Below the pieces are notes generated by a model. It worked only from the letters and a program-made list of their open reading frames with translations, ran no database searches and was not told the DNA's origin. DNA of 64,000 bases from Andrena cerasifolii (lineage: Eukaryota > Arthropoda > Insecta > Hymenoptera > Andrenidae): contig NW_027484926.1 of the NCBI RefSeq assembly GCF_050908995.1, forward strand, positions 1-64,000, written 5' to 3'. A program made the translations under genes and the position numbers. This document shows, in pieces, positions 13,402-24,735 of this stretch. Position 1 is the stretch's first letter; each line of letters starts with the position of its first letter.

Positions 13402-14003
13402 CGAGCAGAACGAGCAGAACGAGCAGAACGAGCAGAACGAGCAGAACGAGCAGAACGAGCAGAACGAGCAGAACGAGCAGAACGAGCAGAACGAGCAGAA
13501 CGAGCAGAACGAGCAGAACGAGCAGAACGAGCAGAACGAGCAGAACGAGCAGAACGAGTAGAACGAGTAGAACGAGTAGAACGAGTAGAACGAGTAGAAC
13601 GAGTAGAACGAGTAGAACGAGTAGAACGAGTAGAACGAGTAGAACGAGTAGAACGAGTAGAACGAGTAGAACGAGTAAAACGAGTAAAACGAGTAAAACG
13701 AGTAAAACGAGGAAAAAGGAGTAAAACGAGTAAAACGAGTAAAACGAGTAAAACGAGTAAAACGAGTAAAACGAGTAAAACGAGTAAAACGAGTAAAACG
13801 AGTAAAACGAGTAAAACGAGTAAAACGAGTAAAACGAGTAGAAGGAGTAGAAGGAGTAAAACGAGTAGAACGAGTAAAACGAGTAGAACGAGTAGAACGA
13901 GTAGAACGAGTAGAACGAGTAGAACGAGTAGAACGGGTAAACGAGTAAAACGGGTAAACGAGTAAAACGAGTATAACTAGTAAAACGAGTAAAACCAGTA
14001 AAA
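13402..14003 (+). repeat. C-block, copy 3, with 17 consecutive CGAGCAGAA units
   Basis: Positions 13,402-13,554 are 17 uninterrupted CGAGCAGAA units. In copies 1 and 2 the equivalent place has six and four of them mixed with E. Thirteen E units (13,555-13,671), K units, a +1 junction at 13,708, a K run, two E/GGAG units in succession and the cassette at 13,934-14,003 follow. The CGAGCAGAA run grew while the E run is shorter than in the other two copies. Confidence 0.88.
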
Positions 14004-15757
14004 CGAGTAAAACGAGTAAAACGAGTAAAACGAGTAAAACGAGTAAAACGAGTAAAACGAGTAAAACAAGTAAAACGAGTAAAACGAGTAGAACGAGTAA
14101 AACGAGTAGAACGAGTAAAACGAGTAGAACGAGTAGAACGAGTAGAACGAGTAGAACGGGTAAACGAGTAAAACGGGTAAACGAGTAAAACGAGTATAAC
14201 TAGTAAAACGAGTAAAACCAGTAAAACGAGTAAAACGAGTAAAACGAGTAAAACGAGTAAAACGAGTAAAACGAGTAAAACGAGTAAAACGAGTAAAACG
14301 AGTAAAACGAGTAAAACGAGGAAAAAGGAGTAAAACGAGTAAAACGAGTAAAACGAGTAAAACGAGTAAAACGAGTAAAACGAGTAAAACTAGTAAAACG
14401 AGTAAAACGAGCAAAACGAGCAAAACTAGTAAAACGAGCAAAACGAGCAAAACGAGCAAAACTAGTAAAACGAGCAAAACGAGTAAAACGAGTAAAACGA
14501 GTAAAACGAGTAAAACGAGTAAAACGAGTAAAACGAGTAAAACGAGTAAAACGAGTAAAACGAGTAAAACGAGTAAAACGAGTAAAACGAGTAAAACGAG
14601 TAAAACGAGTAAAACGAGTAAAACGAGCAAAACGAGTAAAACGAGTAAAACGAGTAAAACGAGTAAAACGAGTAAAACGAGTAAATCGAGTAAAACGAGT
14701 AAAACGAGTAAAACGAGTAAAACGATGTAAACGAGTAAAACGAGTAAAACGAGTAAAACGAGTAAAACGAGTAAAACGAGTAAAACGAGTAAAACGAGTA
14801 AAACGAGTAAAACTAGTAAAACGAGCAAAACGAGTAAAACGAGTAAAACGAGTAAAACGAGTAAAACGAGTAAAACGAGCAAAACGAGCAAAACTAGTAA
14901 AACGAGCAAAACGAGCAAAACGAGCAAAACGAGCAAAACGAGCAAAACTAGTAAGACGAGTAAAACGAGTAAAACGAGTAAAACGAGTAAAACGAGTAAA
15001 ACGAGTAAAACGAGTAAAACGAGTAAAACGAGTAAAACGAGTAAAACGAGTAAAACGAGAAAAACGAGTAAAACGAGTAAAACGAGTAAAACGAGTAAAA
15101 CGAGTAAAACGAGTAAAACGAGTAAAACGAGTAAAACGAGTAATATGAGTAATACGAGTAATACGAGTAAAACGAGTAAAACGAGTAAAACGAGTAATAC
15201 GAGTAAAACGAGTAAAACGAGTAAAACGAGTAAAACGAGTAATACGAGTAATACGAGTAATACGAGTAAAACGAGTAAAACGAGTAAAACGAGTAAAACG
15301 AGTAAAACGAGTAATACGAGTAATACGAGTAAAACGAGTAAAACGAGTAAAACGAGTAAAACGAGTAAAACGAGTAAAACGAGTAAAACGAGTAAAACGA
15401 GTAAAACGTGTAAAACGAGTAAAACGAGTAAAACGAGTAAAACGAGTAAAACGAGTAAAACGAGTAAAACGAGTAGAACGAGTAAAACGAGTAGAACGAG
15501 TAGAACGAGTAAAACGAGTAGAACGAGTAAAACGAGTAGAACGAGTAAAACGAGTAGAACGAGTAAAACGAGTAGAACGAGTAAAACGAGTAGAACGAGT
15601 AAAACGAGTAGAACGAGTAAAACGAGTAGAACGAGTAAAACGAGTAGAACGAGTAGAACGAGTAGAACGAGTAGAACGAGTAGAACGAGTAGAACGAGTA
15701 GAACGAGTAGAACGAGTAGAACGAGTAGAACGAGTAGAACGAGTAGAACGAGTAGAA
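14004..15757 (+). repeat. Domain A segment with rearranged unit CGATGTAAA
   Basis: Cassette at 14,157-14,226 and +1 junction at 14,317, then A/L groups and an N unit near 14,690. The unit at 14,723, CGATGTAAA, has a gained T and a lost A, so it keeps the 9-bp length. A second A/L group ends in CTAGTAAGA near 14,949. One CGAGAAAAA, I clusters (15,140-15,320; one reads TGAGTAATA at 15,146), E/K alternation and an E run follow. Confidence 0.82.
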
Positions 15758-16988
15758 CGGGTAAACGAGTAAAACGGGTAAACGAGTAAAACGAGTATAA
15801 CTAGTAAAACGAGTAAAACCAGTAAAACGAGTAAAACGAGTAAAACGAGTAAAACGAGTAAAACGAGTAAAACGAGTAAAACGAGTAAAACGAGTAAAAC
15901 GAGTAAAACGAGTAGAACGAGTAATACGAGTAGAACGAGTAAAACGAGTAGAACAAGTAAAACGAGTAGAACGAGTAAAACGAGTAAAACGAGTAAAACG
16001 AGTAGAACGAGTAAAACGAGCAAAACTAGTAAAACGAGTAAAACGAGTAAAACGAGTAAAACGAGCAAAACGAGTAAAACTAGTAAAACGAGCAAAACGA
16101 GTAAAACGAGTAAAACGAGTAAAACGAGTAAAACGAGTAAAACGAGTAAAACGAGTAAAACGAGTAAAACGAGTAAAACGAGCAAAACGAGCAAAACTAG
16201 TAAAACGAGCAAAACGAGCAAAACGAGCAAAACTAGTAAGACGAGTAAAACGAGTAAAACGAGTAAAACGAGTAAAACGAGTAAAACGAGTAAAACGAGT
16301 AAAACGAGTAAAACGAGTAAAACGGGTAAAACGAGAAAAACGAGTAAAACGAGTAAAACGAGTAAAACGAGTAAAACGAGTAAAACGAGTAAAACGAGTA
16401 AAACGAGTAAAACGAGAAAAACGAGTAAAACGAGTAAAACGAGTAAAACGAGTAAAACGAGTAAAACGAGTAAAACGAGTAATACGAGTAATACGAGTAA
16501 TACGAGTAAAACGAGTAAAACGAGTAAAACGAGTAATACGAGTAATACGAGTAATACGAGTAAAACGAGTAAAACGAGTAAAACGAGTAATACGAGTAAT
16601 ACGAGTAAAACGAGTAAAACGAGTAAAACGAGTAAAACGAGTAAAACGAGTAAAACGAGTAATACGAGTAATACGAGTAAAACGAGTAAAACGAGTAAAA
16701 CGAGTAAAACGAGTAAAACGAGTAAAACGAGTAGAACGAGTAAAACGAGTAGAACGAGTAAAACGAGTAGAACGAGTAAAACGAGTAGAACGAGTAAAAC
16801 GAGTAGAACGAGTAGAACGAGTAAAACGAGTAGAACGAGTAGAACGAGTAGAACGAGTAGAACGAGTAGAACGAGTAGAACGAGTAGAACGAGTAGAACG
16901 AGTAGAACGAGTAGAACGAGTAGAACGAGTAGAACGAGTAGAACGAGTAGAACGAGTAGAACGAGTAGAACGAGTAGAACGAGTAGAA
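15758..16988 (+). repeat. Domain A higher-order repeat, about 1.23 kb
   Basis: Starts with the cassette at 15,758-15,827 and carries CAAGTAAAA at 15,954. An A/L group, CTAGTAAGA, two CGAGAAAAA units near 16,333 and 16,414, one 9-bp CGGGTAAAA near 16,323, four I clusters (16,480-16,670), E/K alternation and an E run of about 18 units complete it. Length to the next cassette is 1,231 bp. Confidence 0.84.
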
Positions 16989-17058
16989 CGGGTAAACGAG
17001 TAAAACGGGTAAACGAGTAAAACGAGTATAACTAGTAAAACGAGTAAAACCAGTAAAA
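16989..17058 (+). repeat. Last 70-bp cassette, border of domains A and B
   Basis: Paired 8-bp units at 16,989-16,996 and 17,006-17,013, each followed by K, then CGAGTATAA, L, K and CCAGTAAAA. From 17,014 to the window end the unit phase no longer changes. The CAAGTAAAA module follows at 17,095, as it does after four earlier cassettes, so the higher-order repeat crosses the border. Confidence 0.9.
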
Positions 17059-20000
17059 CGAGTAATACGAGTAGAACGAGTAAAACGAGTAGAACAAGTA
17101 AAACGAGTAGAACGAGTAAAACGAGTAAAACGAGTAAAACGAGTAGAACGAGTAAAACGAGCAAAACTAGTAAAACGAGTAAAACGAGTAAAACGAGTAA
17201 AACGAGCAAAACGAGTAAAACGAGTAAAACGAGTAAAACTAGTAAAACGAGTAAAACGAGCAAAACGAGCAAAACTAGTAAAACGAGCAAAACGAGCAAA
17301 ACGAGCAAAACGAGCAAAACTAGTAAGACGAGTAAAACGAGTAAAACGAGTAAAACGAGTAAAACGAGTAAAACGAGTAAAACGAGTAAAACGAGTAAAA
17401 CGAGTAAAACGAGTAAAACGAGTAAAACGAGTAAAACGAGTAAAACGAGTAAAACGAGTAAAACGAGTAAAACGAGTAAAACGAGTAAAACGAGTAAAAC
17501 GAGTAAAACGAGTAAAACGAGTAAAACGAGTAAAACTAGTAAAACTAGTAAAACGAGCAAAACGAGTAAAACGAGCAAAACGAGGAAAACGAGTAAAACG
17601 AGTAAAACGAGTAAAACGAGTAAAACGAGTAAAACGAGTAAAACGAGTAAAACGAGTAAAACGAGTAAAACGAGTAAAACGAGTAAAACGAGTAAAACGA
17701 GCAAAACGAGCAAAACTAGTAAAACGAGCAAAACGAGCAAAACGAGCAAAACGAGCAAAACGAGCAAAACTAGTAAGACGAGTAAAACGAGTAAAACGAG
17801 TAAAACGAGTAAAACGAGTAAAACGAGTAAAACGAGTAAAACGAGTAAAACGAGTAAAACGAGTAAAACGAGTAAAACGAGTAAAACGAGTAAAACGAGT
17901 AAAACGAGAAAAACGAGTAAAACGAGTAAAACGAGTAAAACGAGTAAAACGAGTAAAACGAGTAAAACGAGTAAAACGAGTAAAACGAGAAAAACGAGTA
18001 AAACGAGTAAAACGAGTAAAACGAGTAAAACGAGTAAAACGAGTAAAACGAGTAAAACGAGTAAAACGAGTAAAACGAGTAAAACGAGTAAAACGAGTAG
18101 AACGAGTAGAACGAGTAAAACGAGTAGAACGAGTAAAACGAGTAGAACGAGTAGAACGAGTAAAACGAGTAGAACGAGTAGAACGAGTAAAACGAGTAAA
18201 ACGCGTAAAACGAGTAAAACGAGTAAAACGAGTAGAACGAGTAAAACGAGTAGAACGAGTAAAACGAGTAGAACGAGTAAAACGAGTAGAACGAGTAGAA
18301 CGAGTAAAACGAGTAGAACGAGTAAAACGAGTAAAACGAGTAGAACGAGTAGAACGAGTAGAACGAGTAGAACGAGTAGAACGAGTAAAACGAGTAAAAC
18401 GAGTAAAACGAGTAAAACGAGTAGAACGAGTAAAACGAGTAAAACGAGTAAAACTAGTAAAACGAGTAGAACGAGTAAAACGAGCAAAACTAGTAAAACG
18501 AGTAAAACGAGTAAAACGAGCAAAACGAGTAAAACGAGTAAAACGAGTAAAACTAGTAAAACTAGTAAAACGAGTAAAACGAGCAAAACGAGCAAAACTA
18601 GTAAAACGAGCAAAACGAGCAAAACTAGTAAGACGAGTAAAACGAGTAAAACGAGTAAAACGAGTAAAACGAGTAAAACGAGTAAAACGAGTAAAACGAG
18701 TAAAACGAGTAAAACGAGTAAAACGAGTAAAACGCGTAAAACGTGTAAAACGAGTAGAACGAGTAAAACGAGTAGAACGAGTAAAACGAGTAGAACGAGT
18801 AAAACGAGTAGAACGAGTAAAACGAGTAGAACGAGTAAAACGAGTAGAACGAGTAAAACGAGTAGAACGAGTAAAACGAGTAGAACGAGTAAAACTAGTA
18901 AAACGAGTAAAACGAGTAAAACGAGCAAAACGAGTAAAACGAGCAAAACGAGCAAAACTAGTAAGACGAGTAAAACTAGTAAGACGAGTAAAACGAGTAA
19001 AACGAGTAAAACGAGTAAAACGAGTAAAACGAGTAAAACGAGTAAAACGAGTAAAACGAGTAAAACGAGTAAAACGAGTAAAACGAGTAAAACGAGTAAA
19101 ACGAGTAAAACGAGTAAAACGAGTAATACGAGTAAAACGAGTAAAACGAGTAAAACGAGTAAAACGAGTAAAACGAGTAAAACGAGTAAAACGAGTAAAA
19201 CGAGTAATACGAGTAATACGAGTAATACGAGTAAAACGAGTAAAACGAGTAAAACGAGTAAAACGAGTAAAACGAGTAAAACGAGTAAAACGAGTAGAAC
19301 GAGTAAAACGAGTAGAACGAGTAAAACGAGTAGAACGAGTAAAACGAGTAGAACGAGTAAAACGAGTAGAACGAGTAAAACGAGTAGAACGAGTAAAACG
19401 AGTAGAACGAGTAAAACGAGTAGAACGAGTAAAACGAGTAGAACGAGTAAAACGAGTAGAACGAGTAAAACGAGTAGAACGAGTAAAACGAGTAGAACGA
19501 GTAAAACGAGTAGAACGAGTAAAACGAGTAGAACGAGTAAAACGAGTAGAACGAGTAAAACGAGTAAAACGAGTAAAACGAGTAATACGAGTAATACGAG
19601 TAAAACGAGTAAAACGAGTAAAACGAGTAAAACGAGTAAAACGAGTAAAACGAGTAAAGCGAGTAAAACGAGTAAAACGAGTAAAACGAGTAAAACGAGT
19701 AAAACGAGTAAAACGAGTAAAACGAGTAAAACGAGTAAAACGCGTAAAACGTGTAAAACGAGTAAAACGAGTAGAACGAGTAGAACGAGTAGAACGAGTA
19801 GAACGAGTAAAACGAGTAGAACGAGTAAAACGAGTAGAACGAGTAAAACGAGTAAAACGAGTAAAACGAGTAGAACGAGTAGAACGAGTAAAACGAGTAG
19901 AACGAGTAAAACGAGTAGAACGAGTAAAACGAGTAGAACGAGTAGAACGAGTAGAACGAGTAGAACGAGTAAAACGAGTAGAACGAGTAAAACGAGTAGA

Positions 20001-21369
20001 ACGAGTAAAACGAGTAGAACGAGTAAAACGAGTAGAACGAGTAAAACGAGTAGAACGAGTAAAACGAGTAGAACGAGTAGAACGAGTAGAACGAGTAAAA
20101 CGAGTAGAACGAGTAAAACGAGTAGAACGAGTAAAACGAGTAGAACGAGTAAAACGAGTAGAACGAGTAAAACGAGTAGAACGAGTAAAACGAGTAGAAC
20201 GAGTAAAACGAGTAGAACGAGTAGAACGAGTAGAACGAGTAAAACGAGTAGAACGAGTAAAACGAGTAAAACGAGTAAAACGAGTAGAACGAGTAAAACG
20301 AGTAGAACGAGTAGAACGAGTAAAACGAGTAAAACGAGTAAAACGAGTAAAACGAGTAAAACGAGTAAAACGAGTAAAACGAGTAAAACGAGTAAAACGA
20401 GTAAAACGAGTAAAACGAGTAAAACGAGTAAAACGAGTAAAACGAGCAAAACGAGCAAAACTAGTAAAACGAGCAAAACGAGCAAAACGAGCAAAACTAG
20501 TAAGACGAGTAAAACGAGTAAAACGAGTAAAACGAGTAAAACGAGTAAAACGAGTAAAACGAGTAAAACGAGTAAAACGAGTAAAACGAGTAAAACGAGT
20601 AAAACGAGTAAAACGAGTAATACGAGTAATACGAGTAATACGAGTAATACGAGTAAAACGAGTAAAACGAGTAAAACGAGTAAAACGAGTAAAACGAGTA
20701 ATACGAGTAAAACGAGTAAAACGAGTAAAACGAGTAAAACGAGTAAAACGAGTAAAACGAGTAAAACGAGTAAAACGCGTAAAACGAGTAGAACGAGTAA
20801 AACGAGTAGAACGAGTAAAACGAGTAGAACGAGTAAAACGAGTAGAACGAGTAAAACGAGTAGAACGAGTAAAACGAGTAGAACGAGTAAAACGAGTAGA
20901 ACGAGTAAAACGAGTAGAACGAGTAAAACGAGTAGAACGAGTAAAACGAGTAGAACGAGTAAAACGAGTAGAACGAGTAAAACGAGTAAAACGAGTAAAA
21001 CGAGTAAAACGAGTAAAACGAGTAAAACGAGTAAAACGAGTAAAACGAGTAAAACGAGTAAAACGAGTAAAACGAGTAAAACGAGTAAAACGAGTAAAAC
21101 GAGCAAAACGAGTAAAACGAGTAAAACGAGTAATACGAGTAATACGAGTAAAACGAGTAAAACGAGTAAAACGAGTAAAACGAGTAAAACGAGTAATACG
21201 AGTAATACGAGTAATACGAGTAAAACGAGTAAAACGAGTAAAACGAGTAAAACGAGTAAAACGAGTAAAACGAGTAAAACGAGTAAAACGAGTAAAACGA
21301 GTAAAACGAGTAAAACGAGTAAAACGAGTAAAACGAGTAAAACGAGTAAAACGAGTAAAACGAGTAAAA
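17059..21369 (+). repeat. Start of domain B: A/L groups, I clusters, dimer arrays
   Basis: Contains the CAAG unit at 17,095 and A/L groups with CTAGTAAGA near 17,325, 17,770, 18,625, 18,961, 18,979 and 20,500. CGCG/CGTG doublets lie at 18,733 and 19,741. Strict E/K alternation runs from 19,291 to 19,551 (29 units), with a further E/K-rich stretch at about 19,800-20,310. I clusters lie near 19,130-19,220, 19,585, 20,620-20,700 and 21,130-21,215. The piece 18,094-18,633 is a shorter relative of the module at 21,370. Confidence 0.82.
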
Positions 21370-21918
21370 CGAGTAGAACGAGTAGAACGAGTAGAACGAG
21401 TAGAACGAGTAGAACGAGTAAAACGAGTAGAACGAGTAGAACGAGTAAAACGAGTAAAACGCGTAAAACGAGTAAAACGAGTAAAACGAGTAGAACGAGT
21501 AAAACGAGTAAAACGAGTAGAACGAGTAAAACGAGTAGAACGAGTAAAACGAGTAGAACGAGTAAAACGAGTAGAACGAGTAAAACGAGTAGAACGAGTA
21601 GAACGAGTAGAACGAGTAGAACGAGTAGAACGAGTAAAACGAGTAAAACGAGTAAAACGAGTAAAACGAGTAGAACGAGTAAAACGAGTAAAACGAGTAA
21701 AACGAGTAGAACGAGTAAAACGAGTAAAACGAGTAAAACGAGTAGAACGAGTAAAACGAGCAAAACTAGTAAAACGAGTAAAACGAGTAAAACGAGCAAA
21801 ACGAGTAAAACGAGTAAAACGAGTGAAACTAGTAAAACTAGTAAAACGAGTAAAACGAGTAAAACGAGCAAAACGAGCAAAACTAGTAAAACGAGCAAAA
21901 CGAGCAAAACTAGTAAGA
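21370..21918 (+). repeat. E-run / CGCG / CGAGTGAAA module, copy 1
   Basis: Begins with five E units, then CGCGTAAAA at 21,460, E/K mixture, an A and L unit, CGAGTGAAA (GTG at 21,823-21,825) followed directly by two L units, A/L units, and CTAGTAAGA at 21,910-21,918. The same order returns at 23,098 and 24,178. The start-to-end marker distance (CGCG to CTAGTAAGA) is 450, 459 and 450 bp in the three copies. Confidence 0.88.
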
Positions 21919-23097
21919 CGAGTAAAACGAGTAAAACGAGTAAAACGAGTAAAACGAGTAAAACGAGTAAAACGAGTAAAACGAGTAAAACGAGTAAAAC
22001 GAGTAAAACGAGTAAAACGAGTAAAACGAGTAAAACGAGTAAAACGAGTAAAACGAGTAAAACGAGTAAAACGAGTAAAACGAGTAAAACGAGTAAAACG
22101 AGTAAAACGAGCAAAACGAGCAAAACTAGTAAAACGAGCAAAACGAGCAAAACGAGCAAAACTAGTAAGACGAGTAAAACGAGTAAAACGAGTAAAACGA
22201 GTAAAACGAGTAAAACGAGTAAAACGAGTAAAACGAGTAAAACGAGTAAAACGAGTAAAACGAGTAAAACGAGTAAAACGAGTAAAACGAGTAAAACGAG
22301 TAAAACGAGTAATACGAGTAATACGAGTAATACGAGTAAAACGAGTAAAACGAGTAAAACGAGTAAAACGAGTAAAACGAGTAATACGAGTAAGACGAGT
22401 AAAACGAGTAAAACGAGTAAAACGAGTAAAACGAGTAAAACGAGTAAAACGAGTAAAACGAGTAAAACGCGTAAAACGAGTAGAACGAGTAAAACGAGTA
22501 GAACGAGTAAAACGAGTAGAACGAGTAAAACGAGTAGAACGAGTAAAACGAGTAGAACGAGTAAAACGAGTAGAACGAGTAAAACGAGTAGAACGAGTAA
22601 AACGAGTAGAACGAGTAAAACGAGTAGAACGAGTAAAACGAGTAGAACGAGTAAAACGAGTAGAACGAGTAAAACGAGTAGAACGAGTAAAACGAGTAAA
22701 ACGAGTAAAACGAGTAAAACGAGTAAAACGAGTAAAACGAGTAAAACGAGTAAAACGAGTAAAACGAGTAAAACGAGTAAAACGAGTAAAACGAGTAAAA
22801 CGAGCAAAACGAGTAAAACGAGTAAAACGAGTAATACGAGTAATACGAGTAAAACGAGTAAAACGAGTAAAACGAGTAAAACGAGTAAAACGAGTAAAAC
22901 GAGTAATACGAGTAATACGAGTAATACGAGTAAAACGAGTAAAACGAGTAAAACGAGTAAAACGAGTAAAACGAGTAAAACGAGTAAAACGAGTAAAACG
23001 AGTAAAACGAGTAAAACGAGTAAAACGAGTAAAACGAGTAAAACGAGTAAAACGAGTAAAACGAGTAAAACGAGTAAAACGAGTAAAACGAGTAAAA
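21919..23097 (+). repeat. Spacer: K runs, I clusters, E/K array
   Basis: Long K runs, a second A/L group with CTAGTAAGA near 22,162, I clusters near 22,310-22,390 and 22,835-22,925, CGCGTAAAA near 22,468 and strict E/K alternation to about 22,690. An isolated A unit near 22,801 precedes the I pair, a position it also holds near 21,100, 30,694, 31,981, 34,861 and 36,634. Confidence 0.83.
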
Positions 23098-23655
23098 CGA
23101 GTAGAACGAGTAGAACGAGTAGAACGAGTAGAACGAGTAGAACGAGTAAAACGAGTAGAACGAGTAGAACGAGTAAAACGAGTAAAACGCGTAAAACGAG
23201 TAAAACGAGTAAAACGAGTAGAACGAGTAAAACGAGTAAAACGAGTAGAACGAGTAAAACGAGTAGAACGAGTAAAACGAGTAGAACGAGTAAAACGAGT
23301 AGAACGAGTAAAACGAGTAGAACGAGTAGAACGAGTAGAACGAGTAGAACGAGTAGAACGAGTAGAACGAGTAAAACGAGTAAAACGAGTAAAACGAGTA
23401 AAACGAGTAGAACGAGTAAAACGAGTAAAACGAGTAAAACGAGTAGAACGAGTAAAACGAGTAAAACGAGTAAAACGAGTAGAACGAGTAAAACGAGCAA
23501 AACTAGTAAAACGAGTAAAACGAGTAAAACGAGCAAAACGAGTAAAACGAGTAAAACGAGTGAAACTAGTAAAACTAGTAAAACGAGTAAAACGAGTAAA
23601 ACGAGCAAAACGAGCAAAACTAGTAAAACGAGCAAAACGAGCAAAACTAGTAAGA
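23098..23655 (+). repeat. E-run / CGCG / CGAGTGAAA module, copy 2
   Basis: Five E units, CGCGTAAAA at 23,188, CGAGTGAAA (GTG at 23,560) plus two L units and CTAGTAAGA at 23,647. Offsets from copy 1 are 1,728 to 1,737 bp (192-193 units), depending on the marker used. Confidence 0.88.
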
Positions 23656-24177
23656 CGAGTAAAACGAGTAAAACGAGTAAAACGAGTAAAACGAGTAAAA
23701 CGAGTAAAACGAGTAAAACGAGTAAAACGAGTAAAACGAGTAAAACGAGTAAAACGAGTAAAACGAGTAAAACGAGTAAAACGAGTAAAACGAGTAAAAC
23801 GAGTAAAACGAGTAAAACGAGTAAAACGAGTAAAACGAGTAAAACGAGTAAAACGAGTAAAACGAGTAAAACGAGTAAAACGAGTAAAACGAGTAAAACG
23901 AGTAAAACGAGTAAAACGAGTAGAACGAGTAAAACGAGTAGAACGAGTAAAACGAGTAGAACGAGTAAAACGAGTAGAACGAGTAAAACGAGTAAAACGA
24001 GTAAAACGAGTAAAACGAGTAAAACGAGTAAAACGAGTAAAACGAGTAAAACGAGTAATACGAGTAATACGAGTAATACGAGTAAAACGAGTAAAACGAG
24101 TAAAACGAGTAAAACGAGTAAAACGAGTAAAACGAGTAAAACGAGTAAAACGAGTAAAACGAGTAAAACGAGTAAAA
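23656..24177 (+). repeat. Spacer: K run, short E/K array, I triplet
   Basis: A K run of about 30 units is followed by four E/K pairs near 23,930-23,980, K units, three I units near 24,055 and K units up to the next E run. It is less than half the length of the spacer after copy 1. Confidence 0.83.
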
Positions 24178-24735
24178 CGAGTAGAACGAGTAGAACGAGT
24201 AGAACGAGTAGAACGAGTAGAACGAGTAGAACGAGTAAAACGAGTAGAACGAGTAGAACGAGTAAAACGAGTAAAACGCGTAAAACGAGTAAAACGAGTA
24301 AAACGAGTAGAACGAGTAAAACGAGTAAAACGAGTAGAACGAGTAAAACGAGTAGAACGAGTAAAACGAGTAGAACGAGTAAAACGAGTAGAACGAGTAA
24401 AACGAGTAGAACGAGTAGAACGAGTAGAACGAGTAGAACGAGTAGAACGAGTAAAACGAGTAAAACGAGTAAAACGAGTAAAACGAGTAGAACGAGTAAA
24501 ACGAGTAAAACGAGTAAAACGAGTAGAACGAGTAAAACGAGTAAAACGAGTAAAACGAGTAGAACGAGTAAAACGAGCAAAACTAGTAAAACGAGTAAAA
24601 CGAGTAAAACGAGCAAAACGAGTAAAACGAGTAAAACGAGTGAAACTAGTAAAACTAGTAAAACGAGTAAAACGAGTAAAACGAGCAAAACGAGCAAAAC
24701 TAGTAAAACGAGCAAAACGAGCAAAACTAGTAAGA
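24178..24735 (+). repeat. E-run / CGCG / CGAGTGAAA module, copy 3
   Basis: Six E units, CGCGTAAAA at 24,277, CGAGTGAAA (GTG at 24,640) plus two L units and CTAGTAAGA at 24,727. GTG and CTAGTAAGA markers are both exactly 1,080 bp (120 units) after copy 2. Confidence 0.88.

Larger units (their letters stand above)
1..17013 (+). repeat. Domain A: satellite with register shifts and 8-bp units
   Basis: This part holds all 38 CGGGTAAA (8-bp) units, the 7-bp unit and all seven +1 junctions seen in the window. Unit phase modulo 9 was followed from marker to marker (1 at the start, 8 after 766, 0 at 1854, 7 at 2068, and so on to 4 at 17,014). Each change matches the listed lesions and no others. CGAGCAGAA units were seen only here. 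The border with domain B is the last paired 8-bp cassette, not a change of unit. Confidence 0.9.

Noticed and set aside
1888..17031. TATAA in the CGAGTATAA unit of each cassette as a promoter element
   Set aside because: It is a single A-to-T variant in a fixed cassette. No initiator or downstream gene is present and the motif is too short to support a promoter call.
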